A DNA stretch of 64,000 nt from Piromyces finnis (GCA_002104945.1 MCFH01000058.1:264924-328923); one strand, 5' to 3'; shown: positions 1 through 11,672, counted from the stretch's first letter. Made by a program: numbers and translations. The notes: generated by a model from the letters alone, not told the origin.

Positions 1-661
1 TTGTTAGCAATGATTAATTGTTTATTCAGAGAATGATCACCCCTGATATATCAAACATAAATCATTCACTCAAAGTATAAAAAATTATTGTTTAATTAAA
101 TTAAAATTATTTTCCGGAACTAATTAACTTTATTTTATAATAATTATTTCAATAACATAATTTATAATCTTTGAACTAGAGGATTATAATTATTAATATT
201 ATATTCAATGAATTATATTATAATTAAGAAATAATTAATATTATGAATATTATAAACAATAGTTATTTTTTAATAATTAGGAATAAGTCTTAAGTTTAGT
301 TTAAGTATTATAAAATATATTATGAATATAATCATGTATTGAAAAGTTATTTTAGTATTAAATGTAAAATTACAAATAGTATAAATAGTTTAGAATAGTT
401 TTATGAATTAAATCTTTGTAAAGATTATTATCTTATTAATACTTAATAAGTATTACTATTAAATAATCTTATTATTATATATATTCTTTAAATAAAATAA
501 AAAGGAATTATTTTAACTATAATACATAATATAATTATTCATTTATAAATCAATTAAGATTATTTTAATAAAACATTTTTTTTTCTAACCTAGTTATCTT
601 TTAACCTTTTATTTAATTTAATATTTTAATATTAAATTATAAGTTTAGTAAAACTTTTACA
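1..661 (+). repeat. 5' LTR of element 1 (family A), left part cut by window edge
   Basis: Bases 1-661 align without gaps to 6646-7306, so this is the 3' two thirds of a ~1034 bp LTR that begins before the window. It ends in CA at 661. A TATAAATA box lies at 380-387, and 38 bp downstream GTAAAGATTATT (418-429) marks the likely transcript start, because it is complementary to the sequence at the LTR end (661-672). I saw no differences from the 3' copy, so the insertion looks young. Confidence 0.93.
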
Positions 662-672
662 ATAATCTTTAC
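661..672 (+). promoter_or_regulatory. Self-primer binding site of element 1
   Basis: AATAATCTTTAC, including the last LTR base, is the exact 12-nt reverse complement of GTAAAGATTATT at 418-429 in the LTR. No TGG-starting tRNA 3'-end complement is present. In Tf1/sushi-type Ty3 elements the mRNA 5' end folds onto such a site and is cleaved to prime reverse transcription. That role is inferred by analogy. Confidence 0.7.
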
Positions 673-739
673 CGCGTTTTTTACCATAACTACCTTAGGA
701 AAAAACTTAATTTAAAAATTTAAAAAAAAAAAAAAAAAA

Positions 740-1651
740 ATGACTCAACCAACACCTAAACCAGTTCAACAATTCCTAAAGCCTCAAGATTTAGAAGAAT
801 TTAAGAAAAATCTTTGTGGTGAATTAGACAAGTATATCACTCAACAATTGGATAAAAATACCACCTCCTTGTTAGAACGTATGGATGCTATGTTAAAGGA
901 ACTTAAGAGTCGTGCTAATTATACTGAAACCGAGGAATCTTCTACTGATTATGATGAAGATCATGATGTTATAATGCGTAATAGAACCTATCCTATCAAA
1001 CAAGTACCAGATCCAGGATTCTTTACTGGTGATACTACTCAGACTGAGTTATTCTGCGAACTCTGCCAAGCTACCTTTAAAACTCCACCTAACAATCAAC
1101 TATCTGAAGAAGTAAAAATTAACTTTGTTGTTGTTAGATTACGTGATTCTGCCAGAACTTGGTATCATATTAAATATAAAGATGGTATTACTCCTATGAC
1201 TATGAACGAACTATTAAGTGAATTAAACAAAGCTTTTTCAAATGTTACCAGTACCAAATTAGCCATGATTCAATTAATAGAATTAAGACAAGCTTATGGA
1301 AAAGTGAACGATTATATTAACAAATTTAGAGATTTAAGTCGTTGTTTAGAGATAGATGACATTAGTCTTTCACTAATATTTTTAAATGGTTTACATCCAA
1401 AATATAAGAATGAAATTAAGAAAGCTGATATTTTACCTAACACTTTAAGTGAAATGGTTACAAAGTGTATAATTTTTGAAAATTCTCTTGCTACTAATAA
1501 TAAATTAAATATCAATAATAATAATAATAAAAATCAACATTACAATAAGAGAAACAATAGGAAATTCAATAAGAATAAAACCCATTATCAAAATTCAAAC
1601 AATAATAATAATTATGTCAATAAAGTTCAAAAAATGAACTCAAAAAACTAA
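740..1651 (+). CDS. Element 1 Gag
   Basis: Structural Gag of a Ty3/gypsy element, expected to form the virus-like particle shell. The 303-residue protein has a charged N-terminal helix region, then a retrotransposon-gag core (about residues 85-245) with the FFTGD and ARTWYH signatures. The tail after about residue 250 is rich in Asn and Lys. No CCHC zinc knuckle is present, as in Tf1-like elements. The start is the first ATG after an A-rich leader of only 78 nt. The stop codon directly follows the slippery sequence A AAA AAC, so pol is probably made by -1 frameshifting. It is about half identical by eye to the Gag at 12839-13939. The reading frame is intact. Confidence 0.9.
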   Translation: MTQPTPKPVQQFLKPQDLEEFKKNLCGELDKYITQQLDKNTTSLLERMDAMLKELKSRANYTETEESSTDYDEDHDVIMRNRTYPIKQVPDPGFFTGDTTQTELFCELCQATFKTPPNNQLSEEVKINFVVVRLRDSARTWYHIKYKDGITPMTMNELLSELNKAFSNVTSTKLAMIQLIELRQAYGKVNDYINKFRDLSRCLEIDDISLSLIFLNGLHPKYKNEIKKADILPNTLSEMVTKCIIFENSLATNNKLNINNNNNKNQHYNKRNNRKFNKNKTHYQNSNNNNNYVNKVQKMNSKN

Positions 1652-1686
1652 GAAATGAACTCTCAAGAGAGTCTAAGAGAGTTCAT
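1642..1686 (+). promoter_or_regulatory. -1 programmed frameshift cassette, element 1
   Basis: The heptamer A AAA AAC (1642-1648) is in phase with gag and touches the TAA stop (1649-1651). After a 6-nt spacer a perfect 10-bp stem follows: ATGAACTCTC (1655-1664) with GAGAGTTCAT (1677-1686), loop 12 nt. The -1 frame is open from 1624 through pol. The geometry matches classical -1 recoding signals. Confidence 0.85.
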
Positions 1687-4458
1687 AATACAAAAATAAT
1701 ACATTACAACTTTCCTACATATGACTCTAAAATAAATAAAAAATTGCCTACAACATTTTTCAACTTAAAATTTTTTATCCCAATTAAATTAAACAAACTT
1801 TATGATTTAAAAAATTCAATTAATAAAAATCAATACAATTTAATTTTAGATAGTGGCTCATATTGCAACTTTATTTCAATCAACTTGGTCAATAAATTAA
1901 AACTAAAACCACACAAATTATTACACTCAATTGAAATAAATGGAATTAGTGGTTCAATATTTATTGATACATACACCTTCTTATATTTTAAGACTACTAT
2001 CTATATTAATCATTCAAAATTTTTAATTACTTTTAAAGAAAAATTTCTAATTATTAAAAATCTTCCAACAGATTTGTTATTAGGCAATAAATTTTTACAC
2101 AAATATCAACTACATTTTAATTATAATAAAAATTTTGTATATTCAAGTTTAAATTTTAACAATTTTAAAAAATTAAATTCTAATAAAATTATATATAAAA
2201 TTAATAAAAATCGATTGAATAAATCCAAAAATTTAAAAATTAAAACCATTAATCATAATAAATTAACTTCCAATACATCTTTTAATAATTTGAAAAATTG
2301 CTCTAAACCAAAATATCAAAATTTCAGCTATAATTACTTTATTCACTCATTTTTAGCTAATAGTGAAAAAGATTATAATACTGATGATGAAGATGATAAT
2401 GAAGAAGACTTCAAATTAGAAGAAGTACCAGAACCATATCGTGATTTAGCGGAAGTTTTCAGCAAGGTTAAGGCTGATAAACTACCACCACATAGGCTAA
2501 CGGATTGTAAAATCGTTTTACAAAAAGATGCTTCTTTACATTATGGTCCTATATATCCTCTATCTGAAGATGAATCCCAAGTTCTTAAAGAATACATAGA
2601 TGAAAATCTCAAGAAAGGATTCATTAGACCATCTGAATCTCCAGCTGGTTATCCTGTTTTATTTCAGAAAAAGAAGGATGGATCGTTACGTCTTTGTATT
2701 GATTACAAAAAATTAAATGCAGTTACAATTCGCAATTCTTACCCACTTCCTCTAATTACTGATATTATCGAAAGAGTGAAAGGTGCTAAATTCTTTTCAA
2801 AATTAGATCTTCGTTCTGCTTACAATTTAGTGCGTATTCGTGAAGGAGACGAATATAAGACAGCTTTTAGAACTAAATATGGTCACTATGAATATTTAGT
2901 AATGCCTTTTGATTTAAGAAATGCCCCTGCTACATTTCAATCATTTATTAATTCAGTATTACGCCCTTATTTAGAAAAATTTGTTATTTTATATTTAGAT
3001 GATATTCTGATTTACTCGGAAACATTAGATGAACATATACAACATGTTCGTACTGTTCTCCAAACATTGCTCAAAAATAATTTATTTGCTAAATTAAAGA
3101 AATGTGAATTTCACAAGCCAGAAGTTGAATTTTTAGGACACGTTATATCAGGCAATGGTATATCTACTGATCCAAAGAAAATTAAATCTGTCCAAGAATG
3201 GCCTACACCTAATTGTGTAAAAGATGTTCAACGCTTTGTTGGATTATGCAACTATTATAGAAGATTTATAAAAGATTTTGCTACTATTGCTAAACCGCTT
3301 CACAATTTAACAAAGAAAAATACTAGTTTTAATTGGAATGATAAATGTAATAACTCATTTTTAGAATTAAAAAAGAGACTAATCTCTTCACCTATTTTAT
3401 TACATCCAGATCCAACCAAACCATTTATTGTCGAATGCGATGCTAGTAATTTTGCCATTGGTTGTATACTTTCTCAAAAGGATGAAGATAACAAATTACA
3501 TCCTGTAGCATATTATTCAAGATGTTTAAACAATGCTGAATTAAATTATTCAATTACTGAAAAGGAACTTTTAGCTATAAAATGTGCATTTTCTACCTGG
3601 AGACATTTATTACTAGGTGCTAAATACCAAGTAACCGTTTTTACTGACCATAAAAACCTTCTATACACCTTAGGTGGTAAAGTCGGAAACCAACGTCAAC
3701 ATCGTTGGCATTTATTTTTCCAAGAATATAATTTTCAATTAATATACCGCCAAGGAAGAAAAAATGGTAAACCTGATAGTTTGTCAAGAAGACCTGATTA
3801 CGAGAAAAATAATGTTGAACCTAAACCAGAACATATATTAGATTATAAAAACGTTCCCGATACTCCATGTTTTGTTGGTATTGTTGGTTCTCTCATTGAT
3901 CAAATAATAGAAAATTATAAGGATGATGAAAATGCGAATAATATTTATCTTTACTTTAGTCCTAATAATGCTAATCAAGGTTACTTTTACAGACCTTTCA
4001 GAAAAATGGAAAAATTTAAAATAAAAAATAATTTAATTTTATATAATAATTTAATTTATGTACCAGAAAAACTTCATGTAGATATTTTAACCAGGTACCA
4101 TGATAACGCTACTGCTGGACATTTAGGTATTCGAAGAACTGAAGAACTAATTAACCGTAATTTTTGGTGGCCCAAAATGCATCAAGATATCGTAAATTTT
4201 GTCAATTCTTGCGAACAATGTTCCAGAAATAAAGTTAATAGACATAAAAGATATGATCTTTTAAGACCTTTAGAAATTCCTGATCGCCCTTGGAAATCTA
4301 TTGAAATCGATTTTCTTTGTGGTCTCCCTGAATCAAAAAAGTTTTCCGTTATAATGGTTGTTGTAGATCGCTTTTCAAAAATGATTCACCTTATTCCGTT
4401 CAAAGAAATACCTACAGCTGAAGAAACTGCCAAAGCTTTCCTAAAAAAATATTTTTAA
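1648..4458 (+). CDS. Element 1 Pol, N-terminal part: protease, reverse transcriptase, RNase H, start of integrase (frameshifted copy)
   Basis: Pol polyprotein entered from gag by -1 frameshift at 1648, so no ATG is needed (the frame has only a TTG at 1744). Seen in order: retropepsin motif LDSGS near 1850; reverse transcriptase with its YLDD active site at 2992-3003; RNase H with ECDASNFAIG near 3430 and TDHKNLLY near 3640; and the integrase HHCC zinc domain with NFWWPKMH and C-E-Q-C near 4100-4230. The first catalytic Asp region (EIDFLCG) is near 4300. The frame stops at 4456-4458 because the A run at 4443-4449 has seven bases where the paralogue at 12.8-17.6 kb implies six. The remaining integrase continues one frame over. 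A homopolymer sequencing error is the alternative explanation. Confidence 0.9.
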   Translation, partial: LRNELSRESKRVHNTKIIHYNFPTYDSKINKKLPTTFFNLKFFIPIKLNKLYDLKNSINKNQYNLILDSGSYCNFISINLVNKLKLKPHKLLHSIEINGISGSIFIDTYTFLYFKTTIYINHSKFLITFKEKFLIIKNLPTDLLLGNKFLHKYQLHFNYNKNFVYSSLNFNNFKKLNSNKIIYKINKNRLNKSKNLKIKTINHNKLTSNTSFNNLKNCSKPKYQNFSYNYFIHSFLANSEKDYNTDDEDDNEEDFKLEEVPEPYRDLAEVFSKVKADKLPPHRLTDCKIVLQKDASLHYGPIYPLSEDESQVLKEYIDENLKKGFIRPSESPAGYPVLFQKKKDGSLRLCIDYKKLNAVTIRNSYPLPLITDIIERVKGAKFFSKLDLRSAYNLVRIREGDEYKTAFRTKYGHYEYLVMPFDLRNAPATFQSFINSVLRPYLEKFVILYLDDILIYSETLDEHIQHVRTVLQTLLKNNLFAKLKKCEFHKPEVEFLGHVISGNGISTDPKKIKSVQEWPTPNCVKDVQRFVGLCNYYRRFIKDFATIAKPLHNLTKKNTSFNWNDKCNNSFLELKKRLISSPILLHPDPTKPFIVECDASNFAIGCILSQKDEDNKLHPVAYYSRCLNNAELNYSITEKELLAIKCAFSTWRHLLLGAKYQVTVFTDHKNLLYTLGGKVGNQRQHRWHLFFQEYNFQLIYRQGRKNGKPDSLSRRPDYEKNNVEPKPEHILDYKNVPDTPCFVGIVGSLIDQIIENYKDDENANNIYLYFSPNNANQGYFYRPFRKMEKFKIKNNLILYNNLIYVPEKLHVDILTRYHDNATAGHLGIRRTEELINRNFWWPKMHQDIVNFVNSCEQCSRNKVNRHKRYDLLRPLEIPDRPWKSIEIDFLCGLPESKKFSVIMVVVDRFSKMIHLIPFKEIPTAEETAKAFLKKYF

Positions 4459-5350
4459 ACTCCATGGACTACCTACAGATATTTATACGGACAGAGGAAC
4501 ACAATTTACTAGTGCTTTATGGATAGAAATTATGGAAAAATTGCGTGTTAAGCCAAAAATAGCTACCACAGATCACCATGAGACCGTTGGTCAAGTAGAA
4601 CGTTGTAACTCTTTCATTGAACAATATTTACGTTGCTATTCAAGAACATTTTTCCACGATGACTGGATTGAATGGTTACATCTAGCTGAATTTGTTTATA
4701 ATAATACAGTTCATGAATCTACAAAACAAACTCCATTTTTCATTAATTATGGATTCCACCCACCTATGGATGATGTCTTTTTGTTTCTAGGTTCTGATTC
4801 AAACTTTAAATACATTAAAGATGTTAGTAAAAATTTCCTTTTAGTTAAAGATGTTTTGCTTAGATCTCAAGATTTATACAAAAGAGCTGCCGATAAGAAA
4901 AGAATTATTGCTCCTGAATTGAATGAAGGACAAAAAGTTTGGATTCATGCACCTCCTGCTTTTGCTACTACTGAAAATGCCAAACTAGCGCCTCGTAAGT
5001 ATGGTCCTTACAAGGTTTTAGAAGTTTTAAACAATGGTAATTATAAAATAGATATTTCAAAATCACCTTTTCCAAAACACCACCCTGTATTTCACATATC
5101 GGAACTTGAACCTTATGTATCTACGCCAGATAAATTTAAAAATAGATTTAAATATAAAGAAACTAATGCAGAAATTATAGAAATTGGTGACTTTAGGACA
5201 AATTATAAAGAAAAACGCTACGAATATAAAATTCGTTATAATCACCGCCTAAGTTGGCACTGGGTTCCTGCTACAGTAATAGAAAGTAACCCAAGATATC
5301 AAGAATTATTAATTCAATTCAATAAAAGTATTAGAAAACACAAAATCTAA
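4452..5350 (+). CDS. Element 1 Pol, C-terminal part: integrase core end and chromodomain-like tail
   Basis: Continuation of pol in the next frame after the A7 run; the first ATG in this frame is at 4532 but homology starts at about 4452. It holds the second catalytic Asp (TDRGTQF, about 4488), the catalytic-Glu segment (HHETVGQVERC), the SH3-like C-terminal segment with the PRKYGPYKV and HPVFHISELEPY signatures, and a last ~60 residues with the spacing of a divergent chromodomain (R-x-KRYEYKIRY...WHWVP). This places the element among chromoviruses. Without the frameshift it would be fused to the preceding entry. The stop is TAA at 5348-5350. Confidence 0.87.
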
Positions 5351-6262
5351 TTCTTTAAATTGCATTTCAACAATTTTATTTTTTTAAAAATTTATTAATA
5401 TCTTTCACTAACATTATGTTTTATTATAATTTGTATTACTCATCTAATACATTTCAACACAAATTTCAAAAATTTTTTTCTATATGAATGTTAAATTTCA
5501 ATTCAATAATTTTTGATCCAACAATTTTATCAATTTATTTAATTTAAAACACAAAGTTTTTATAATGAAAATTAAATATTTAAAGAGAATAATTTTCAAT
5601 TTATTTTAGCAGTACAATTACAAATATTTATATGTTGTTAATGCTTATTTTATTCTCTATTCAATAGTATCAATTTCAATATTGTCACTATCTCGATCGA
5701 TCATTAAAATCAATATTTTTCAGTGACATTTTTTCAAAAAGTTTAGTTCAAAATTTTTTTTGTATTTAATGAAAAAATTTTTTATTATTAAAAATTTTTC
5801 AAAAATTTCAAAAAATTTTTTTTTCAAAATCATATTAATTAAAGTTTATTTGATCAATTTTTGAAATTTCAATTATTTTAGCAAATGTTAACATTTTTCA
5901 AAAATAAAAAGTGTTTCAATATCCTAGGAATAATATTTCTTATTCAAATTTTAATTTTTCGTACGAATTTCAATTTTTTCACTCAATGATCAATTTAAAT
6001 TTCAACATTTCTTTCAAAAATTTTATGAATTTGACTGAATGTTACACAAGAAAATGTTTTTTAATTTTATTTCATATATTGCAATATATTCAACATATTA
6101 TATTAAATATATTCTTTATTTAGTTACCATTTTATTTCATGTTACACATACAACTATATATTGGTTTATATTTAATATATACTACTTCAATTTATTTCAA
6201 TTATACTTTATTATACAACTTTATTTTATATTATTTCAATCGCCTGGTATTCGATTTTTTTT
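5351..6262 (+). other. Element 1 3' untranslated region
   Basis: About 0.9 kb of AT-rich DNA between pol and the polypurine tract, with many AAATTTCAAAAATTT-like motifs. Short ORFs at 5911-6399 overlap each other and the LTR, show no domain and are composition artefacts. Confidence 0.6.
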
Positions 6263-6272
6263 GGCGGAGCGA
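6263..6272 (+). promoter_or_regulatory. Polypurine tract of element 1
   Basis: GGCGGAGCGA lies directly before the 3' LTR (TGTCACGA...). Similar GC-rich purine tracts ending GGGCG-T precede the 3' LTRs of element 2 and element H. It is the presumed plus-strand primer. Confidence 0.65.
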
Positions 6273-7306
6273 TGTCACGAATACTAGTGAAATTACAATT
6301 TCAAGATCACTTGGAATTGTGAAATCACTTATGAAAATTCAAAATCAACAAATATTTTATTTTCAAATAAATTATAAAATTTTATTAAGAAATATTTAAA
6401 AATTTAGAAAAGGTTAAAATATGACCTTAACCCTTAATAATTTTTATAATAAATAACTTTAACCCTTATCGTTAAAATGGAATAAGAAAAAACACGCGTA
6501 TCTCCTCAACGAATGACGATTTTTGAATAAAAATATTTTGGTTATAATTAAGTTCGTTAGAAAGCCACGCTCGAGACAAACAACATATCTTAAAATCAGG
6601 TCAATATCTCTGCTGGTTCACGAGATATTCCAATTTAAAGATATTTTGTTAGCAATGATTAATTGTTTATTCAGAGAATGATCACCCCTGATATATCAAA
6701 CATAAATCATTCACTCAAAGTATAAAAAATTATTGTTTAATTAAATTAAAATTATTTTCCGGAACTAATTAACTTTATTTTATAATAATTATTTCAATAA
6801 CATAATTTATAATCTTTGAACTAGAGGATTATAATTATTAATATTATATTCAATGAATTATATTATAATTAAGAAATAATTAATATTATGAATATTATAA
6901 ACAATAGTTATTTTTTAATAATTAGGAATAAGTCTTAAGTTTAGTTTAAGTATTATAAAATATATTATGAATATAATCATGTATTGAAAAGTTATTTTAG
7001 TATTAAATGTAAAATTACAAATAGTATAAATAGTTTAGAATAGTTTTATGAATTAAATCTTTGTAAAGATTATTATCTTATTAATACTTAATAAGTATTA
7101 CTATTAAATAATCTTATTATTATATATATTCTTTAAATAAAATAAAAAGGAATTATTTTAACTATAATACATAATATAATTATTCATTTATAAATCAATT
7201 AAGATTATTTTAATAAAACATTTTTTTTTCTAACCTAGTTATCTTTTAACCTTTTATTTAATTTAATATTTTAATATTAAATTATAAGTTTAGTAAAACT
7301 TTTACA
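6273..7306 (+). repeat. 3' LTR of element 1 (family A), 1034 bp
   Basis: TGTCACGAAT...CTTTTACA, with TG/CA ends. Its last 661 bp match bases 1-661. It is followed by GATTTTTAAG, the interior of a B-family LTR, so element 1 sits inside a B LTR. A further A LTR is at 58438-59866 in reverse. Confidence 0.93.
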
Positions 7307-8073
7307 GATTTTTAAGTTAACCCTAAAAGTAACTTAAAACAAGTTATAGTTTAATTAAGTACTTTACCAAAATTCTTAAATAAAATTAATCCTAAACACT
7401 GCATATATTTTGATTATTGAAAGAAAATAATAAACTTTAATTAATCGAGATCAAAATATATAACTCTTGTTAAATTAATTGTTAAATTAAATATTTAATA
7501 ACTTCGTTAGTAAATTACACTTTAAAAGTAAACAAATATAATAATTCATATTATAAAATAATATAATTAAACACCTTTATTAAAACATTAAAAATAATTA
7601 TTACTTTAATTAATTGTAAAATAAACAACTTTTTATATTCTTTAACTTTTAATTATTTCTTTTATTGTTATTTCTAATTACTTTTATTATTTTTATTGTA
7701 AATAGTTATTAATTTTATTGTTTTAATGTAAATAGTTTAAATTTAAAAGAAAATATAAATACATGTAAATATTCTTATTTTAATCATTATTATTATTATT
7801 AATAAAGAAATATTATATAGTTAGATTAATATTTTATAATTTTAATAATCACTTTTATACTTAAATAAATAAAATTTTAAATATTTAAATATTAGAAAAA
7901 CAAGTGTTTCTAATAAAACAATTTAGTGTTTTAACAAAACAATTTTATTAATTTTTATAAAAACGATTTTAAATCTTAATCAATATAACTTATATAGTTA
8001 TAACAAAAGATATAATATAATAATCACTTTTTGAAGTAAAATTCAAAATTAAGATTATTATCAAATTATATCA
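7307..8073 (+). repeat. B-family LTR, right part (split by element 1)
   Basis: It starts at GATTTTTAAGTTAACCC, equivalent to position ~46 of the full B LTR at 30556-31366, and runs to the terminal ATATCA. The left ~45 bp should lie left of element 1, outside the window. Confidence 0.85.
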
Positions 8074-8076
8074 TTT

Positions 8077-8936
<860 letters not shown>

Positions 8937-9736
8937 AATGGTGGAGAATCCAAAAATCTACTGCGTAGCTAGTCTTAAGGCCGGAGGGAATTACGCGAAC
9001 CTCTCTGTTCCCCATAGGAAACTACTGCTACTTCAAATTTAATTAATTTCAAAATTAATTAAAATCGAAATTAACAATACTTCAACAATATATATTAATA
9101 TATTCCAATATATTATTAATATATATTAAAAAAAATTTCACAAATATTTAATTCCAATAATTAAATAAACAACATTAATATCAAAATTTTAAATATTCAA
9201 ATTATTTAAAATAAAATCAATATTATAATACAAAAACATTATAATATAATTCAATTATAAATCCATAATCAATTATAATATACCAATTATATATTATAAA
9301 ATAATAAAATTATAATGTATATTTCACCTGAATGAAAAACATTATATTCCCACTGCTCCGCTCTTCTAAAAACTTATATGAATTTCAAAATAATATGTGG
9401 ATAATGGAATAAAAGTATCAGAAAATAAACTTTAAATAATAATAAACCTTAAGTAAGCTTTATTTGATGTGGATATAAATGAAGAATAAATTTATTTGAA
9501 AAAGACACTGCAGCTACTATAAAAAAAAATATCCGGAAAATTATATATTAAAAATAAATTAATGGAGGACATTAGAAATTAAACATGCATATAAAGAAAG
9601 AAAAGAAGAAAATCCTAAGAAGAAGAGGAAGTAATAAAATGAAGATCTTTAATTATTTATAAAATTTAATTCTTTATCTATTATTTTTCTTTTCATAACT
9701 TCAAGGGACGAAGTTATATCTTAAGGGCGAAGATAT
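8937..9736 (+). mobile_element. Internal region of family E element, no coding capacity
   Basis: 800 bp between two E LTRs. It begins with a primer site TGGTGGAGAATCC (8939-8951), the same as in element 3, and ends with the hairpin ATAACTTC-AAGGGAC-GAAGTTAT (9695-9717) and a short purine stretch. No gag or pol ORF is present. This is the layout of a small non-autonomous LTR element (TRIM/LARD-like) mobilised by a relative such as element 3. A deletion derivative is the alternative. The GC content is locally higher at 8938-9030. Confidence 0.7.
9695..9717 (+). promoter_or_regulatory. 3' hairpin with AAGGGAC loop (family E)
   Basis: 8-bp perfect stem ATAACTTC/GAAGTTAT around a 7-nt loop AAGGGAC, ~20 bp before the 3' LTR. 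The same loop with a different outer stem occurs in element 3 (29022-29040) and element C (35491-35513). Confidence 0.75.
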
Positions 9737-9768
9737 TGATAAATAATTAAATTTATAAATTATGAATT

Positions 9769-9838
<70 letters not shown>
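9737..9838 (+). repeat. Family E 3' LTR, truncated after its AAT array
   Basis: It repeats the first ~33 bp of the 8077 LTR, then has an AAT array at about 9770-9836, then diverges. It was probably cut by a later insertion or deletion. Confidence 0.75.
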
Positions 9839-9841
<3 letters not shown>

Positions 9842-9934
9842 AGTATTATAATAAAACATAATTTATATTAAATTAATAAATAGGGTTAGGGCATTCTGAC
9901 CTAACTTACCTAAATTCATCTTAGATCCTTAACA
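9839..9934 (+). repeat. Fragment of a Tf1-like LTR end
   Basis: It contains GGGCATTCTGACC and ends CCTTAACA. The same CATTCTGACC motif sits near the terminus of the G and L LTRs. The start cannot be defined. Confidence 0.4.
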
Positions 9935-10670
9935 AAATAGAAATAGAAAATATTATTTTAAAACTTGTTACTAATTAGTGTAATGACTCTATTAGAAAAT
10001 TAAATATTTTATGCATTTTTATCACAGGATTCATTTTATGTAATTTTTAATTAATTTAAAGAATAATTTAGAAAGAAAATTTAATTTTTTATTTAACCAC
10101 ATCAGATTTAGAAAAAGTATAAATAGAAGTGGTGTGGATCAAAAATTAAATAGTTGTGCTTTTATTAACTTTAAATTTAATCTTTACTTTGTTTAAAAAT
10201 AAATTTAATAATAATAAAAAATTATTTTAAATAAATAGATTTATTGACTTATAGGGAATACAAAATTTATTTTTCTATATAAATATTATTAATTCCTACA
10301 TTAATAAATTCTTTATATAGAATCGCGTTACAATTAGCTAAGAAAATTAGAATATTTTAATAATAAAATAATAAATTAATATATATTTTTTTATAATACA
10401 TAGCGAGATGTATTATACATTTATTTTAAATAAATAAACTAATATTATAAAACAAGGTGTTTTTTTAAAATTTTTAAATTATATTCATTAATTATATAAA
10501 TAATAGTAAATAATTAAAATAATGTAAAATATAAATATTTAATTAAATTTTAAAAATGTTAATTATATCAAACTTGTAGAATGAGCAAGTAAAAATAAAT
10601 CATTCAATTACACACAAATATACCACTTTCTAAGCCTATTTAGAATTAAGGTATATTTGAACTTGTGTCA
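9935..10670 (+). repeat. F-family LTR remnant split by solo LTR P
   Basis: It matches the second half of the F LTR at 31965-32459 (TACATAGCGAGATGTATTATAC block, ending TTGTGTCA). The beginning is missing. Interrupted at 9978-10332. Confidence 0.75.
9978..10332 (+). repeat. Solo LTR P, 355 bp
   Basis: TGTAATGACT...CGCGTTACA, flanked by a perfect 5-bp target duplication ATTAG (9973-9977 and 10333-10337) inside the F LTR. It has a TATAAATA box. This is the only copy in the window. Confidence 0.8.
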
Positions 10671-11399
10671 ATATTAATACGTAATAAACAGAAAATACTA
10701 CCTTTAGCATAAACTCCAGGTCAATTTACATAAGGGTTAAGATTATGATTGATCAATAATAATTTTAACTAATGTCAAATTTAATTAATATAAACTATGT
10801 AATAATAATAATAATAATAATAATTAAATAAATAAATATATAAATAAATCACATAATTATTAATAACTGGAATATATTATTTCAGCATAATTCCTTATTA
10901 TCACAGTATTAAAATAAATAATAATATTATGATATATTATATAATAACATATCATTGTAAGAGGTTTATTATATTTTCTATAAGAGGGATAGATTTATAT
11001 ATTATTTTATATAAAAGATATTACAATAATAAATAAATAACAACCTATCATACGAGCTAATATTATAAATAATGTTTTTATATTAAATTTTATAAAGAAA
11101 TTAGTAATTAAATAATGAATAAAACAATTTAGTTATATATAATAATAAAGGTTTATTCGCCTTATTTCTCTTATTAATATAAAGTATCTTTAACTATTTT
11201 AAATATAAGTATTCTTTATTATTAATTATTTATTATATTATTTTACTTTAATCTTTAATACTAACACTAAAGTATTAGTATTTGTTTACATGTTTCCTTT
11301 TATAATATTATTAATCTATATTAACTATTATTGGTTAGTTTAAATATAAAATAAATATTATTTAAATATAATTTAAATATAAAATAATATTTATTTTAT
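10671..11399. other. AT-rich stretch, no gene seen
   Basis: No ORF of note. It contains AAT repeats (10801-10825) and several short inverted repeats, for example AATACTA/TAGTATT near 11257-11282. It is probably decayed LTR material. Confidence 0.5.
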
Positions 11400-11672
11400 A
11401 TTAACATATATTGTAGTTCGAGCGTGGATTTCTAACGAACATAGTTTTGTTGAGTTAGATTGTTTTTCGTTATAAAGTTATGAACTTAAAGGTTAAAGGT
11501 GCTTATAATAATTTATAGAAAGGTTAAGGTCTTGTTACTTGAATTTTTAATATTCTTCAATATTGTTTTATATTTTTCAAAATTTGGAAATAATTAATTT
11601 TTTGATATTTTAAAAGTAATTTCACAATTCCAAGTGATCTTGAAATTGTAGATTCCACTAGTATCCGTGGCA
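11400..11672 (-). repeat. Degenerate A-family LTR fragment
   Basis: The segment ending in CCACTAGTATCCGTGGCA matches the end of the reverse A LTR at 59866 (CCACTAGTATTCGTGACA), and the GAGCGTGG...TTTCTAACGAAC block is also shared. The left boundary is uncertain. Confidence 0.6.

Noticed and set aside
5911-6399. Three overlapping short ORFs before the element 1 3' LTR
   Set aside because: Phe/Tyr/Ile-rich AT-driven ORFs; they cross the LTR boundary and have no domain.
9880-9900. Telomere-like GGGTTAGGG
   Set aside because: A single occurrence within an LTR fragment, no array.
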